A DNA stretch of 64,000 bases from Hyphomicrobiales bacterium (GCA_021775425.1 JAJFHX010000037.1:1-64000); one strand, 5' to 3'. Shown: positions 35,633 to 45,698, counted from the stretch's first letter. Notes: a model not told the origin generated them from the sequence alone. Made by a program: numbers and translations.

Positions 35633-35857
35633 ATGGAAAAAACCGTACTTGATGTGCAGGGGATGTTGTGCCCGCTGCCTGTATTAAAAGCAAAAAAGAT
35701 TATCCGCTCGCTTGAAGCCGGTGACCTTCTTGAAGTGATTACCACAGACCCCGGGGCTGTGGCTGATTTTCAATGTCTGGCAGAAGTTGATGGCTTAACT
35801 CTGGTTGACCAGCAGGAAACTGATGGTGTTTGTGTTCATCTTTTAAAAAAGGGTTAG
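35633..35857 (+). CDS. tusA: TusA/SirA-family sulfur carrier protein
   Basis: A 74-residue TusA-fold protein. It starts MEKTVLDVQGMLCPLPVLKA, with the CPxP motif at Cys13 that carries persulfide sulfur, for example for tRNA 2-thiouridine synthesis. The frame is open from 35600, but ATG 35633 fits the family. Its stop lies 4 nt before the decarboxylase gene, so the two are co-translated. Paralogues with other sulfur-relay roles cannot be ruled out. Confidence 0.88.
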   Translation: MEKTVLDVQGMLCPLPVLKAKKIIRSLEAGDLLEVITTDPGAVADFQCLAEVDGLTLVDQQETDGVCVHLLKKG

Positions 35858-35861
35858 GCCA

Positions 35862-37046
35862 ATGAGGCAGAGCTTTTTATCCGCTGAAGCATTTCTCGAT
35901 ATCAGGCGCCCGGTTGATCCGGTGCGGTGTTTTCGCCCGTTTGCAGCAAGCAGAGCGGTTCAGTGGTTTCATGATCATTTTTCAGGCTCACTAATTTATG
36001 CTGTTAAAGCGAATATGGATAAGGAAGTTATCAGTACGATTGCTTCAGCCGGGGTGAGCCGTTTTGATGTGGCGAGCTTAACTGAAGTTGACCTTCTCTA
36101 TCACCATGTGTCTGAGGCTACTCTCTTTTATATGAACCCGGTGAAGTCACGGGCTCACATCAGAGCGGCTTATTTTGATTATGGGGTGCGGCGGTTTTCA
36201 GTTGACCATATTGAAGAAGTTGAAAAAATCCTTGAAGTCACTGAAGAGGCGAAAGACCTCACCTTATTTGTGCGGTTGCATTGTAATGATGCGGGTTCCG
36301 TTTTGCCGCTTGGCAAAAAATATGGTGCCGAAGGTGAGATGGCTGTGGAGCTTTTACAATTTGTGAGGGCTAAGGCAGAGCGGCTTGGGGTGACGTTTCA
36401 CGTTGGTAGTCAGGCACTGCAACCGCAGCGCTATGGTGAGGCAATTTGCCATGCGGCTGAACTGGTGCGCCGGGCTGGGGTTGTTGCAGAGCTATTAAAT
36501 GTTGGGGGTGGTTTCCCTGTATATTATAAGCCGGGTGACCCGCAGGATCTTGGTCTTTATCCGGAATTTATTGAAACTGCCCTTAATGAAATGCCGATGG
36601 TGCATGATGGTGAGGTGTTTGCCGAACCCGGGCGGGCGCTTTCTGCTGAAGTTGAAAGCCTGATTGTGCGTGTGGATGCCAGGCGGGGAAATGAGCTCTT
36701 TATTAATGACGGTGGTTATGGTGTGCTTTTTGATGCGGCCAATTGTGACTGGGTGTTTCCTGTGCGGTTGATTGGTGATGAGGGGCGGGCAGATAATTTT
36801 GTACCGTTTCATTTCTGGGGGCCGACCTGCGATGCGGCTGATCAGATGAAAGGGCCTTTTTTGTTGCCTGATGGCATTGCCGAAGGTGATTATATCGAAA
36901 TTCATAAAACCGGGGCTTATGGCAATGTGATGGCTTCGGGGTTTAATGGTTTTGGTATTTATGAGGAAATTCATCTCGAAGATGAAGTGATGTTTTCAAA
37001 TTATGCCGATGTGTCTACTGCTGGCGGATTGCAGAAAATATCATAG
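35862..37046 (+). CDS. Type III PLP-dependent decarboxylase (ornithine/lysine type)
   Basis: A 394-residue fold-type III enzyme. YAVKANMDKE holds the cofactor lysine Lys49; FHVGSQ, LNVGGGFP and EPGRALSAE bind the phosphate and cofactor; WGPTCDAAD matches the catalytic Cys/Asp motif of ornithine decarboxylases. It should yield putrescine or cadaverine. Length matches bacterial eukaryote-like ODCs. It follows tusA and precedes an agmatinase-family gene, which supports a polyamine role. Ornithine versus lysine specificity is not decided here. Confidence 0.9.
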   Translation: MRQSFLSAEAFLDIRRPVDPVRCFRPFAASRAVQWFHDHFSGSLIYAVKANMDKEVISTIASAGVSRFDVASLTEVDLLYHHVSEATLFYMNPVKSRAHIRAAYFDYGVRRFSVDHIEEVEKILEVTEEAKDLTLFVRLHCNDAGSVLPLGKKYGAEGEMAVELLQFVRAKAERLGVTFHVGSQALQPQRYGEAICHAAELVRRAGVVAELLNVGGGFPVYYKPGDPQDLGLYPEFIETALNEMPMVHDGEVFAEPGRALSAEVESLIVRVDARRGNELFINDGGYGVLFDAANCDWVFPVRLIGDEGRADNFVPFHFWGPTCDAADQMKGPFLLPDGIAEGDYIEIHKTGAYGNVMASGFNGFGIYEEIHLEDEVMFSNYADVSTAGGLQKIS

Positions 37047-37133
37047 AAATTCTGCTTTGAAATAATCTGCATAGAAAATAACGGCATCATCTGAACTTTT
37101 CTTTTCTGATACATAACTCAATTGGAAATTGCT

Positions 37134-38042
37134 GTGAGACAATTTAAATATTTGCCATCTGAAGCGGGGTTTCTTGATCCGATACGGCCGGGTGCAAATG
37201 CCCCACATCTGGCGAAGGCTGTCGTCATTCCCTTCGGGCTTGAGAAATCTGTTTCCTTTCAGGGTGGAACTTCTATGGGGCCGCAGGCTTTGCTGAGTGC
37301 CAGTAAAGAAGTAGAACTGTTTGATGAAGAATTCTGGTCAGAAATTATCAATGAATATGAGGTGGCGACGCTTGCACCGCAGCCGATTGCTGAGAGCCTT
37401 GAAGGGGCGCTGAAACAAGTGGCGCTGATGGTTCGGGAAGTTTTGAGTGAGGGGAAATTTCCGCTTGTTATTGGCGGTGAACATAGTCTGACAGCCGGCG
37501 CGATCAGGCCTTACGTGGACCGTTTTGATGATCTGACCGTATTGCAATTTGATGCGCATGCTGATTTACGGGATGGTTATGAGGGGGTTCATTATTCTCA
37601 TGCGGCAGCGATGCGGCGGGTACTGGATTTTCCGCAGATTTCACTTACCGGTGTGGGCATTCGCAATATTTCTCAGGAAGAAGTTCCGTTTCTTGAAGCG
37701 AACCGTGATCGTATTCGTCTGCATTGGGCAAGCGAGGCGCCGAAGTGGGATGTGGATGAGATTGTTGCGCCATTAAAGAATAAATCAATTTACATTACGT
37801 TTGATCTTGATTGTTTTGACAGTTCACTGATGCCGGCAACCGGCACGCCGGAGCCGGGCGGGTTGTTCTGGTATCAGGCGCTTGAGGTGTTAAAGGCGGC
37901 TTCTGAGGTTGGCACGATTGTTGGCGGGGATATTGTTGAGCTGGCACCGCGGCCTGGATTGCATGGCTGCGATTTTCTGGCGGCGAAACTTGCTTATAAA
38001 CTGCTGAGCTATGCGTTGGTTGATCATAACCGGCTTCGCTGA
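37134..38042 (+). CDS. speB: Agmatinase/arginase-family ureohydrolase
   Basis: A 302-residue binuclear manganese hydrolase. Metal ligands appear in GGEHSLTAG, QFDAHADLR and FDLDCFDSS, in family order. In this context agmatine to putrescine plus urea is the likeliest reaction, though guanidinobutyrase or related activities share the fold. The frame is open from TTG 37122; GTG 37134, preceded by GGAA, gives a more typical start. Gap to the decarboxylase is 87 nt. Confidence 0.87.
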   Translation: MRQFKYLPSEAGFLDPIRPGANAPHLAKAVVIPFGLEKSVSFQGGTSMGPQALLSASKEVELFDEEFWSEIINEYEVATLAPQPIAESLEGALKQVALMVREVLSEGKFPLVIGGEHSLTAGAIRPYVDRFDDLTVLQFDAHADLRDGYEGVHYSHAAAMRRVLDFPQISLTGVGIRNISQEEVPFLEANRDRIRLHWASEAPKWDVDEIVAPLKNKSIYITFDLDCFDSSLMPATGTPEPGGLFWYQALEVLKAASEVGTIVGGDIVELAPRPGLHGCDFLAAKLAYKLLSYALVDHNRLR

Positions 38043-38062
38043 AACTGACTATTCCATTTCAT

Positions 38063-38746
38063 TCAGCCTGAGATTTTGCGGATCAGCTCTGGCAGCTCAT
38101 TAAAATGTGAGATCAGATGATCTGGCGATAGCTCGTGCATGGGTATGTCAGTATAGCCCCAATCAACGCCGATTGAGGGAATGTCCGCGTTTTTTGCCGT
38201 TTCAATGTCTGTTCTGCTGTCGCCAATCATCAAGGCATGGGGCGGGGTGCCGCCAGCTTTGGTGATGGTGTTGAGAAGATGGCGCGGATCCGGTTTTTTA
38301 AACGGGTAGCTATCAGCGCAGGTGATGGCTGAGAAATGTTTTGATAGATCGAGTTTGTCCAGCAGCGGGAGGGTGAGCTGTTCCGTTTTATTGGTGCAGA
38401 CGGCAAGAGTGTGGCCTTCGTCTGATAACAGTTCCATGGCTACTACTGCCCCATCAAAGGGATGTGAATGATCGGCTGAGTGGATTTTGTAATGATCGAT
38501 AAAGCTGTGCCAGAGTTTTTCTATCAAGTCTTCATCGCTCGTTATTGCGGAAAGCTGACTATCCTCTAACGCTTTTCTGATCATGGCTTTTGCGCCCTGG
38601 CCGATATGGGGGCTAATTTTGTTATGGTCAGATAGGGGGAAGCTGTGGCTGATCAGGCAATGATCCAAAGCATTAAAGAGATCTGGTGCGGAATTAATCA
38701 GGGTGCCGTCAAGGTCGAAACATATTGTCAGTTTCTGGCTTGGCAT
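38063..38746 (-). CDS. gph: Phosphoglycolate phosphatase-like HAD hydrolase
   Basis: A HAD-superfamily phosphatase of 227 residues. Motif I is CFDLDGTLINSAPDL, motif II AVCTNKT, and motif III/IV FKKPDPRHL ... MIGDSRTDIETAKNAD. The Gph subfamily salvages 2-phosphoglycolate, but related pyrophosphatases look similar. The frame is open to 38791; ATG 38746 is preferred. Divergent from rpiA. Confidence 0.85.
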   Translation of the reverse strand: MPSQKLTICFDLDGTLINSAPDLFNALDHCLISHSFPLSDHNKISPHIGQGAKAMIRKALEDSQLSAITSDEDLIEKLWHSFIDHYKIHSADHSHPFDGAVVAMELLSDEGHTLAVCTNKTEQLTLPLLDKLDLSKHFSAITCADSYPFKKPDPRHLLNTITKAGGTPPHALMIGDSRTDIETAKNADIPSIGVDWGYTDIPMHELSPDHLISHFNELPELIRKISG

Positions 38747-39068
38747 ATGTTTTGTTTCCCGGGTCATTATTGTTTTGATGATGGGCGGCAATTTGCTGCA
38801 TTGCTCTTTGCTGCGTGGGTTTGCAGATTGACGTTGCAGTTATATTAGTTGGCATGTATTTCGTGGGATAGACCATTCAGGATTCTGGTGCAAGGTTTAT
38901 TCAAATATAATTCAGGGTTGTGCTGGCTGTAGCACTGGAGATAAGTGTTGGGATTGTATTGGTTTGTTGTGTGTTAAATAGTGCTGGTATAGTCAGGTGA
39001 GTTTTGACATTGTGGTGCCGGGAAATGGTACAGTGTTGTTTGCTGGCCATTGTTAAAGGAGATGCGGT
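38747..39068. other. gph-rpiA divergent intergenic region
   Basis: No gene is seen. TTGACA at 39004 and TACAGT at 39029 could be a promoter for rpiA, but their 19-nt spacing is wide. GGAG six to nine bases before ATG 39069 is the rpiA ribosome site. Confidence 0.35.
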
Positions 39069-39785
39069 ATGAGTTCTGATGATTTTAAAATGAGTGCTGC
39101 AAAAGCTGCGCTTGATCTGATTGAAGACGGTATGAAAGTTGGTTTGGGAACAGGCTCAACAGCGGCGATGTTTATTGATCTGCTTGGTGAGAGGGTGAAA
39201 GACGGGCTGGATGTGGTTTGTGTGCCAACTTCAAAGGCCAGTGAAGTGCAGGCAAGAGGGCTTGGCATTGACCTGACGACACTTGATGAGGAACCATTTC
39301 TGGATGTGACCGTTGATGGGGCAGATGAGCTTGATACGGAGCTTCGGCTGATAAAAGGCGGCGGCGGCGCTCTGCTGCGCGAAAAAATTGTGGCGATGGC
39401 TTCTGAGCGGATGATCGTGATTGGTGATGAGAGCAAGGTTGTTGATCAGCTTGGCAGGTTTCCTTTGCCGATAGAGGTTGAAGGATTTGGTTTGCGCTCT
39501 ACATATGAAATGATCTCGGTGCTTGCGCTTGAGCTTGAATTAAAGCAGGCGTTGCAGGTGCGAGAATTGCCAAATGGTGAATTTTATAAAACTGATGGCG
39601 GACATTTTATTATCGACTGCCATTTTGAAGCGATCCCTGACCCGGAAGAGTTGTCTGATTGTCTTTCAATGATCCCCGGGGTGATTGAAACGGGGCTTTT
39701 TCTTGGTATTGCTGAACGGGCGATAATTGGCGGGCCGGAAGGCATTGTTGTTTATGAAGAACCGCAGGATGAAGTTGAGGTTTAG
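39069..39785 (+). CDS. rpiA: Ribose-5-phosphate isomerase A
   Basis: RpiA interconverts ribose 5-phosphate and ribulose 5-phosphate in the pentose phosphate pathway. The 238-residue protein has the family motifs GLGTGSTAAMFID, DGADELD and KGGGGALLREKIVA, which hold the phosphate loop and catalytic residues. AAAGGAG precedes the ATG. gor lies 46 nt downstream, a common alphaproteobacterial pairing; the DUF2059 gene often found between them is absent. Confidence 0.96.
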   Translation: MSSDDFKMSAAKAALDLIEDGMKVGLGTGSTAAMFIDLLGERVKDGLDVVCVPTSKASEVQARGLGIDLTTLDEEPFLDVTVDGADELDTELRLIKGGGGALLREKIVAMASERMIVIGDESKVVDQLGRFPLPIEVEGFGLRSTYEMISVLALELELKQALQVRELPNGEFYKTDGGHFIIDCHFEAIPDPEELSDCLSMIPGVIETGLFLGIAERAIIGGPEGIVVYEEPQDEVEV

Positions 39786-39831
39786 GGCATTAAAAGTTGA
39801 ATTTTGTAACTTTTAGGCAAGAAGGTTTTGG

Positions 39832-41199
39832 ATGATATTTGATTTTGATTTGTTTGTGATTGGTGGTGGCTCTGGTGGGGTAAGAGCGGCCAGAATGGCA
39901 GCGGCGACCGGTGCGCGCGTTGGTATTGCCGAGGAATACCGGTATGGCGGGACATGTGTGATTAGAGGCTGTGTGCCGAAAAAGCAGTTTGTTTATGCGT
40001 CGCGGTTTCATGGTGAGTTTGAAGATGCCAAAGGGTTTGGCTGGGATGTGGGTGAACCTTCTTTTAACTGGCCGAAACTTGTTGCGGCGAAAGATAAGGA
40101 AATTTCCCGCCTTAGCCAGATTTATCTGACCAATTTAGAGATGTCAGGGGTGACGCCATTTAAAGACCGCGCCGTTGTGACCGGCCCACAAGAAATCAGG
40201 CTGGTGAATGAGGGGCGGGTGATCAGCGCGAAAACCATTCTGGTTGCTGTTGGTGGTGCTCCTTTTAAGCCGGAGATTGAAGGCACTGAATATGGCATTA
40301 CGTCGAATGAGGCGTTTGATTTGAAAGAGCTGCCTTCATCTGTAGTTGTGATTGGCGGCGGTTATATTGCGGTGGAATTTGCGTCTATATTTAACGGGCT
40401 TGGTGTGAAGACCACTCTTGCTTACCGTGGCGACGCGGTGCTGCGTGGGTTTGACCAGGATATGCGGGATGGGCTAACCGATGCGCTGCGTGAGCGGGGC
40501 GTTGATGTTCAACTCGGTGCCAGTCCTCAAAAAATTGAAAAACGTGATGATCGGTTCCTCCTTACATATGAAGATGGAAGCTCAGTTGAGACGGGGCTGG
40601 TGATGTTTGCGACGGGCCGCAAGCCATTAACGGAGGGGCTTGGCCTTGAAGAGGCCGGGGTTAAGCTTGGCCGGGGTGGTAAGATTGAGGTGGATGAATT
40701 TTCGCAGACATCAGTAGCTTCGATTTATGCGGTTGGTGATGTGACGGACCGGGTCAATTTAACGCCGATCGCCATACGTGAGGGGGCCGCGTTTGTTGAG
40801 ACGGTTTTCAATAATGTTCCCACGGCGGTTGACCATAGCCAGATTCCAACGGCGGTGTTTTCAGAACCTGAGATTGGTACTGTCGGGCTTAGTGAAGCGG
40901 ATGCGATTACGGAACATGGCGGGGTGGATGTTTATAAAAGCCAGTTTAACCCGATGAAGAACACCATTTCAGGCCGGATGGAGCGGATGATCATGAAGGT
41001 GATTGTTGACGCCAAGAGCGATCGGGTTGTTGGTGTCCATATTATGGGGCCGGATGCTGGAGAAATTGTTCAGGCGATTGGGATTGCCATTAAAATGGGG
41101 GCGACCAAAGCTGATTTTGATGCCACTGTGGCGCTGCACCCATCAGCCGGTGAAGAGCTGGTGACTATGCGCGAGAAATTTTCTTCCAGTGGTGTTTAA
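39832..41199 (+). CDS. gor: Glutathione-disulfide reductase
   Basis: Gor reduces glutathione disulfide with NADPH. The 455-residue flavoprotein has the FAD motif GGGSGG (11-16), redox pair Cys42/Cys47 in GGTCVIRGCVPKK, the second dinucleotide motif VVIGGGYIAVEFASI, and the C-terminal ALHPSAGEELVTMRE with the catalytic His-Glu. Spacing matches bacterial glutathione rather than lipoamide reductases. Confidence 0.93.
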   Translation: MIFDFDLFVIGGGSGGVRAARMAAATGARVGIAEEYRYGGTCVIRGCVPKKQFVYASRFHGEFEDAKGFGWDVGEPSFNWPKLVAAKDKEISRLSQIYLTNLEMSGVTPFKDRAVVTGPQEIRLVNEGRVISAKTILVAVGGAPFKPEIEGTEYGITSNEAFDLKELPSSVVVIGGGYIAVEFASIFNGLGVKTTLAYRGDAVLRGFDQDMRDGLTDALRERGVDVQLGASPQKIEKRDDRFLLTYEDGSSVETGLVMFATGRKPLTEGLGLEEAGVKLGRGGKIEVDEFSQTSVASIYAVGDVTDRVNLTPIAIREGAAFVETVFNNVPTAVDHSQIPTAVFSEPEIGTVGLSEADAITEHGGVDVYKSQFNPMKNTISGRMERMIMKVIVDAKSDRVVGVHIMGPDAGEIVQAIGIAIKMGATKADFDATVALHPSAGEELVTMREKFSSSGV

Positions 41200-41367
41200 G
41201 CTTAGCTGTGCAGGATCTGGGTTTAAACATATTATCTGACTGGAATTACTACTGATTTCTCCAATGATTTTATCATTTCAGTTCCTTAAGGCTAGCAAGC
41301 AAAAGTGCTGGCCATGGCAGGTATTGAGGGGTAAAAGGGCAAAAACCAGTCAGAACTGAGAGATTAG

Positions 41368-42123
41368 ATGAAACGTTTGGAAGATCGTTATGCGCTTGTA
41401 ACGGGGGCCGGTTCAGGCATCGGGGCGGCCATTGCTCATGTTTATGCCAGTGAGGGTGCCTTTGTTTATGTGATTGATATTGACCCTGAAAAAGCGGCTG
41501 ATATCGCCGGGCAGATTAAAAATGCCGGTGGTGATGCGCTTGATATTGTGGCTGATGTGACGGATGGGCCTTCTGTTAAGGCTGCCATTCAGCAAATTAC
41601 CGATCATTCCGGCCGACTTGATATCATTGTGAATAATGCTGGTATGAATGTGCGGACAGACCTGCGCCACATGACAGATGAGGAATGGGATCTTGTTTTG
41701 CAGGTTAATCTTGTTGGTGGTGCCCGTTTTGCGCGTGACGGGTTTGAGTTGCTGAAGCAATCGGAACATGCGGCGATTGTTAACCTTGCTTCCGTGATGG
41801 GGTCCCGTTCTACCCGCCAGATGAGTGCTTATTCCTCAACCAAAGCGGCGATGGCTTCTCTTTCAAGAGGGCTGGCGGTTGAATATGCGCCTTATAACAT
41901 CCGGGTGAATTATCTTTGCCCCGGGTTTGTTGCTACGAACCTGACCAGCCGGTTTGTGCGCAATCCATTTGTTAAAGAGCAGATACTGGCGCGAACCCCG
42001 ATGGGGCGTTTTGGAGAACCGGAAGAGATTGCCAAAGCGGCGCTGTTTTTAGCGTCTGATGATGCGTCATATATGACTGGATCCGGCATTACTGTTGATG
42101 GCGGGATGATGGCGGCTCTTTAG
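41368..42123 (+). CDS. SDR-family oxidoreductase
   Basis: A 251-residue classical short-chain dehydrogenase. TGAGSGIG (12-19) binds the cofactor, NNAG is at 89-92, and Asn114, Ser142, Tyr155 and Lys159 form the catalytic tetrad. Asp37 in the VIDIDP stretch suggests a preference for NAD. The substrate is unknown; no pathway genes flank it (gor upstream, DAHP synthase downstream). Confidence 0.9.
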   Translation: MKRLEDRYALVTGAGSGIGAAIAHVYASEGAFVYVIDIDPEKAADIAGQIKNAGGDALDIVADVTDGPSVKAAIQQITDHSGRLDIIVNNAGMNVRTDLRHMTDEEWDLVLQVNLVGGARFARDGFELLKQSEHAAIVNLASVMGSRSTRQMSAYSSTKAAMASLSRGLAVEYAPYNIRVNYLCPGFVATNLTSRFVRNPFVKEQILARTPMGRFGEPEEIAKAALFLASDDASYMTGSGITVDGGMMAAL

Positions 42124-42283
42124 GGGGCTAGCTGGAGGGGGCTGACTGGGTTGTGTGGCTTTCTGACCTGACCGTTATTTCTCATAATGGATGCTAAATT
42201 ATTGCTGTTTTGCTTCATTTTGGGTTGGTAAAATGGGGGGTAATGGCCTATAACACCATTCTTTTAAGAGGTGTCTGGCCTTG

Positions 42284-42339
42284 TTTGAGGGGTGTTTTCC
42301 CTTCAAAACAGACGGAAAATAGCTATATTTAACAGCTAT
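42284..42339 (+). promoter_or_regulatory. Leader hairpin and palindrome before DAHP synthase
   Basis: TTTGAGGGG (42284-42292) pairs with CCCTTCAAA (42299-42307) around a 6-nt loop. A second inverted repeat, ATAGCT-N9-AGCTAT (42319-42339), lies 35 nt before the ATG. Either could control the entry enzyme of aromatic synthesis. Evidence is the sequence symmetry only. Confidence 0.35.
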
Positions 42340-42373
42340 GATCATATTTTTTTGAGACTGAAGGAGTTTTGTT

Positions 42374-43771
42374 ATGGCTGAGCCATTGAACGCAGGTAAA
42401 TGGAGCCCGAGTAGCTGGCGTTCTAAGCCGATTTTGCAAGTGCCTGATTATCCGGATCAGGCTGCACTCGAAAAGGTAGAAGAAACTCTTTCAAGTTTTC
42501 CCCCGCTGGTATTTGCAGGTGAGGCGCGCGACCTTAAAGCCAGGCTTGGCCGGGTTGCTGTTGGTGACGGCTTTTTGTTGCAGGGTGGTGATTGTGCTGA
42601 AAGCTTTAGCGAACATCACGCTGATAACATCCGTGATTTCTTCAAGGTTATGTTGCAGATGGCAGTTGTGCTGACTTATGCCGGTTCTGTGCCGGTTGTT
42701 AAAGTTGGTCGGATTGCCGGCCAGTTTGCCAAGCCGCGGTCAGCCCCAATGGAAGCGATTGATGGGGTGGAACTGCCTTCTTATCGCGGTGATATTATCA
42801 ACGGGATTGATTTTAACGAAGCTGAACGCTTGCCTGATCCGCGCCGGCAATTAAAGGCGTATCGTCAATCAGCGGCGACTTTAAATTTACTACGTGCGTT
42901 TGCTCAGGGTGGTTTTGCCAATCTTGAGCAGGTTCATAACTGGACACTCAATTTTCTTGAAAACAGCCCGGCTGCGGAGCGTTTTGAAGAAATCGCGACA
43001 CGCATTACAGAGACGCTTGATTTCATGAAGGCCTGCGGCATCAATTCTGACAATACGCGCCAGCTCACGGCGACGAATTTTTTCACCAGCCATGAGGCGT
43101 TGCTGCTTGGCTATGAACAGGCTTTGACCCGAATTGATTCAACAACCGGTGAAAGCTACGCCACTTCCGGTCATTTTATCTGGATTGGTGACAGAACCCG
43201 GCAGGTTGATCATGCGCATGTGGAATATGTCAGAGGCATTAAAAACCCGGTTGGGTTGAAATGTGGCCCGTCTATTACTGATGATGATCTGATGCGGTTG
43301 ATTGATAAGCTGAACCCTGAAAATGAAGCGGGTCGGTTGACCTTAATCTGCCGGTTTGGCGCTGAGCAGGTTAAAGAACATTTGCCGCGGCTTGTGCGCA
43401 AGGTGCAGGCTGAAGGGCGCAAGGTTGTCTGGTCTTGTGATCCGATGCATGGCAACACGATTAAAGCGGCGACGGGTTATAAAACGCGGCCGTTTGATCT
43501 GGTGCTTTCTGAAGTTGAGAGCTTTTTTGATGTTTGTCAGGCAGAGCGGGTGCATGCTGGCGGCGTTCATGTTGAAATGACCGGCCAGAATGTGACTGAA
43601 TGCATTGGCGGTTCGAATACGGTTAAGGAAGCTGATTTGTCAGCCAGGTATCACACGCATTGTGACCCGCGTCTGAATGCTGATCAGGCGCTTGAGCTGG
43701 CATTTCTGATTGCTGAGCGGATGAAGCGGGACCGTAACGGGCAGGCTGTTTCTGAAGTTAAGTCTGCTTAA
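42374..43771 (+). CDS. Class II 3-deoxy-7-phosphoheptulonate synthase
   Basis: Condenses phosphoenolpyruvate with erythrose 4-phosphate at the head of the shikimate pathway. The 465-residue length and motifs ([61 protein letters not shown]) define the plant-like class II (AroA-II) family rather than E. coli AroF/G/H. Metal and substrate residues lie in these motifs. AAGGAG precedes the ATG. Confidence 0.96.
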   Translation: MAEPLNAGKWSPSSWRSKPILQVPDYPDQAALEKVEETLSSFPPLVFAGEARDLKARLGRVAVGDGFLLQGGDCAESFSEHHADNIRDFFKVMLQMAVVLTYAGSVPVVKVGRIAGQFAKPRSAPMEAIDGVELPSYRGDIINGIDFNEAERLPDPRRQLKAYRQSAATLNLLRAFAQGGFANLEQVHNWTLNFLENSPAAERFEEIATRITETLDFMKACGINSDNTRQLTATNFFTSHEALLLGYEQALTRIDSTTGESYATSGHFIWIGDRTRQVDHAHVEYVRGIKNPVGLKCGPSITDDDLMRLIDKLNPENEAGRLTLICRFGAEQVKEHLPRLVRKVQAEGRKVVWSCDPMHGNTIKAATGYKTRPFDLVLSEVESFFDVCQAERVHAGGVHVEMTGQNVTECIGGSNTVKEADLSARYHTHCDPRLNADQALELAFLIAERMKRDRNGQAVSEVKSA

Positions 43772-43790
43772 GTCTGACCAATAATATAAA

Positions 43791-43835
43791 CAACACCAGG
43801 GATTGGCTTTATTTGCTGATGTCTGGTGTTGTGAT
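43791..43835 (+). terminator. Possible terminator after DAHP synthase
   Basis: CAACACCAG (43791-43799) pairs perfectly with CTGGTGTTG (43823-43831) across a 23-nt loop; a short ATTTTC follows. The long loop and weak T-run keep confidence moderate. Confidence 0.45.
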
Positions 43836-43915
43836 TTTCAGTTGCGTTTGTTTTAAAGCTGGTGTCAGTAGAAAAATCTGATCACTTTTCTTCCCTTTCA
43901 CTTCCTTTTTGAAAG

Positions 43916-45622
43916 ATGTTGGTTTCGATGACAGACCGTTTAAAATTGGCTCTTGCTCAACTGAACCCGGTGATGGGTGATTTTGCCGGGAATGTGGCTC
44001 TGGCATCTGAGGCGCATAAAAAAGCACATGAGCTTACGGCTGACCTTCTGGTGCTGCCTGAACTTTTCATTACCGGTTACCCTCCTGAAGATATGGTGTT
44101 GCGGCGGTCTTTTCAGCGAGCTTCTGAAAAAGCGGTTGATCAACTGGCAAAGCTGACAGTTGATGGCCCCGCTATTCTTGTTGGGGCGCCCTATGTTGAA
44201 GCATCAGGCACAGAGGAAGATCCGCGTTTATACAATGCTGTTTTGTTACTTGAAGATGGAGAGCTGAAAGCCGTTCGCTATAAGGTTGATTTGCCAAATT
44301 ATGGTGTGTTTGACGAAAAGCGGGTGTTTGATGCGGGGCCATTACCCGGGCCGATCAATTTTAAAGGGGTGCGGCTTGGGGTGCCGATTTGTGAAGATAT
44401 CTGGACGGCTGAAGTTCCGGAATGCCTTGAAGAAACGGGTGCTGAAATTCTAATTTCAATTCACGGTTCGCCTTACAGGTTTGAAAAGCATGAAGTGCGG
44501 ATGAATGTTGTTGTTGCCCGGGTGGCTGAGACAAAGCTACCACTTGTTTACCTCAACCAGGTTGGCGGGCAGGATGAGCTAGTGTTTGACGGGGACACGA
44601 TGGTGCTGAATGGGGACTGCACTCTTGGGGCACAATTTCCACGGTTTCGGGAACATGTGGGGCTGGTTGAATTCGAGCGCGGCGGTAAGGCCGGTGATGA
44701 CAGCTGGCGGGTTTGTTCTGGTGAGATTTTTCCAGTTGATGAGGGGGCGGTTTCGGCTTACATCGCGTCTGTTCTCGGGCTCAGGGATTATGTCAATAAA
44801 AATGGATTTAAAGGGGTTGTGCTAGGGCTTTCTGGTGGTATTGACAGTGCGCTTTGTGCGGCGATGGCGGTTGATGCGCTGGGTGCTGACCGGGTGCGAT
44901 GCCTGATGCTGCCTTATCATTATACAGCGCAGGAGAGCTTAGATGATGCTGAACAATGCGCCAAACTACTTGGGGTGAGTTATCAGAGCCTGCCAATAAA
45001 ACAAGGCGTTGAAGCTGTTGAGAGCATATTAGCCCCTGCGATGCCAGATGGCACCGGCGGAGTTACTGAAGAAAATATTCAATCCCGGTTGCGGGGTGTT
45101 TTGTTGATGGCGCTTTCAAATAAAACCGGTGACATGCTGGTGACAACGGGGAATAAATCTGAGGTCTCTGTTGGTTATGCGACGCTTTATGGGGATATGA
45201 ATGGGGGCTTTAACCCGATTAAAGATCTTTATAAAACGAAAGTTTATGAGTTTTCCCGGTTGAGGAATGAGGTGTTGCCTGAAGGCTGCCTTGGGCCGGA
45301 AGGGATGGTCATTCCTGAAAACATCATAACCAAAGCACCTACGGCAGAGCTTCGTGAAAACCAGACTGATCAGGATAGTTTGCCGCCATATGATGTGCTG
45401 GATGATATTCTTGAATGCCTTGTTGAGAAGGAAATGTCAGTTCATGAAATTGCAGAGCGCGGGCATGAGCGTGATGTGATAAAACGGATTGAACATTTGC
45501 TGTATCTGGCGGAATATAAACGGAGGCAAGCGGCACCCGGGGTTAAAATTTCCTCGAAGAATTTTGGCCGGGGGCGACGCTATCCGATTACCAATAAATT
45601 CAGGGATGAATTTGAGAGCTGA
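43916..45622 (+). CDS. nadE: Glutamine-dependent NAD(+) synthetase
   Basis: NadE amidates nicotinate adenine dinucleotide to NAD using glutamine. The 568-residue protein has an N-terminal nitrilase-type glutaminase (Glu49, Lys123, Cys159 triad) and a C-terminal synthetase with the ATP-pyrophosphatase loop LGLSGGIDSALC at about 303. The two-domain form supplies its own ammonia. ATG 43928 (MTDRLKLALAQ) is an alternative start; neither has a well-spaced ribosome site. Confidence 0.95.
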   Translation: MLVSMTDRLKLALAQLNPVMGDFAGNVALASEAHKKAHELTADLLVLPELFITGYPPEDMVLRRSFQRASEKAVDQLAKLTVDGPAILVGAPYVEASGTEEDPRLYNAVLLLEDGELKAVRYKVDLPNYGVFDEKRVFDAGPLPGPINFKGVRLGVPICEDIWTAEVPECLEETGAEILISIHGSPYRFEKHEVRMNVVVARVAETKLPLVYLNQVGGQDELVFDGDTMVLNGDCTLGAQFPRFREHVGLVEFERGGKAGDDSWRVCSGEIFPVDEGAVSAYIASVLGLRDYVNKNGFKGVVLGLSGGIDSALCAAMAVDALGADRVRCLMLPYHYTAQESLDDAEQCAKLLGVSYQSLPIKQGVEAVESILAPAMPDGTGGVTEENIQSRLRGVLLMALSNKTGDMLVTTGNKSEVSVGYATLYGDMNGGFNPIKDLYKTKVYEFSRLRNEVLPEGCLGPEGMVIPENIITKAPTAELRENQTDQDSLPPYDVLDDILECLVEKEMSVHEIAERGHERDVIKRIEHLLYLAEYKRRQAAPGVKISSKNFGRGRRYPITNKFRDEFES

Positions 45623-45698
45623 GATGTTTCATTCTTTAAGCCTTTCCTTTCTATCACGATTTGTTTTTTAATCTCTTTGACTATGAAATGAGACAGAA

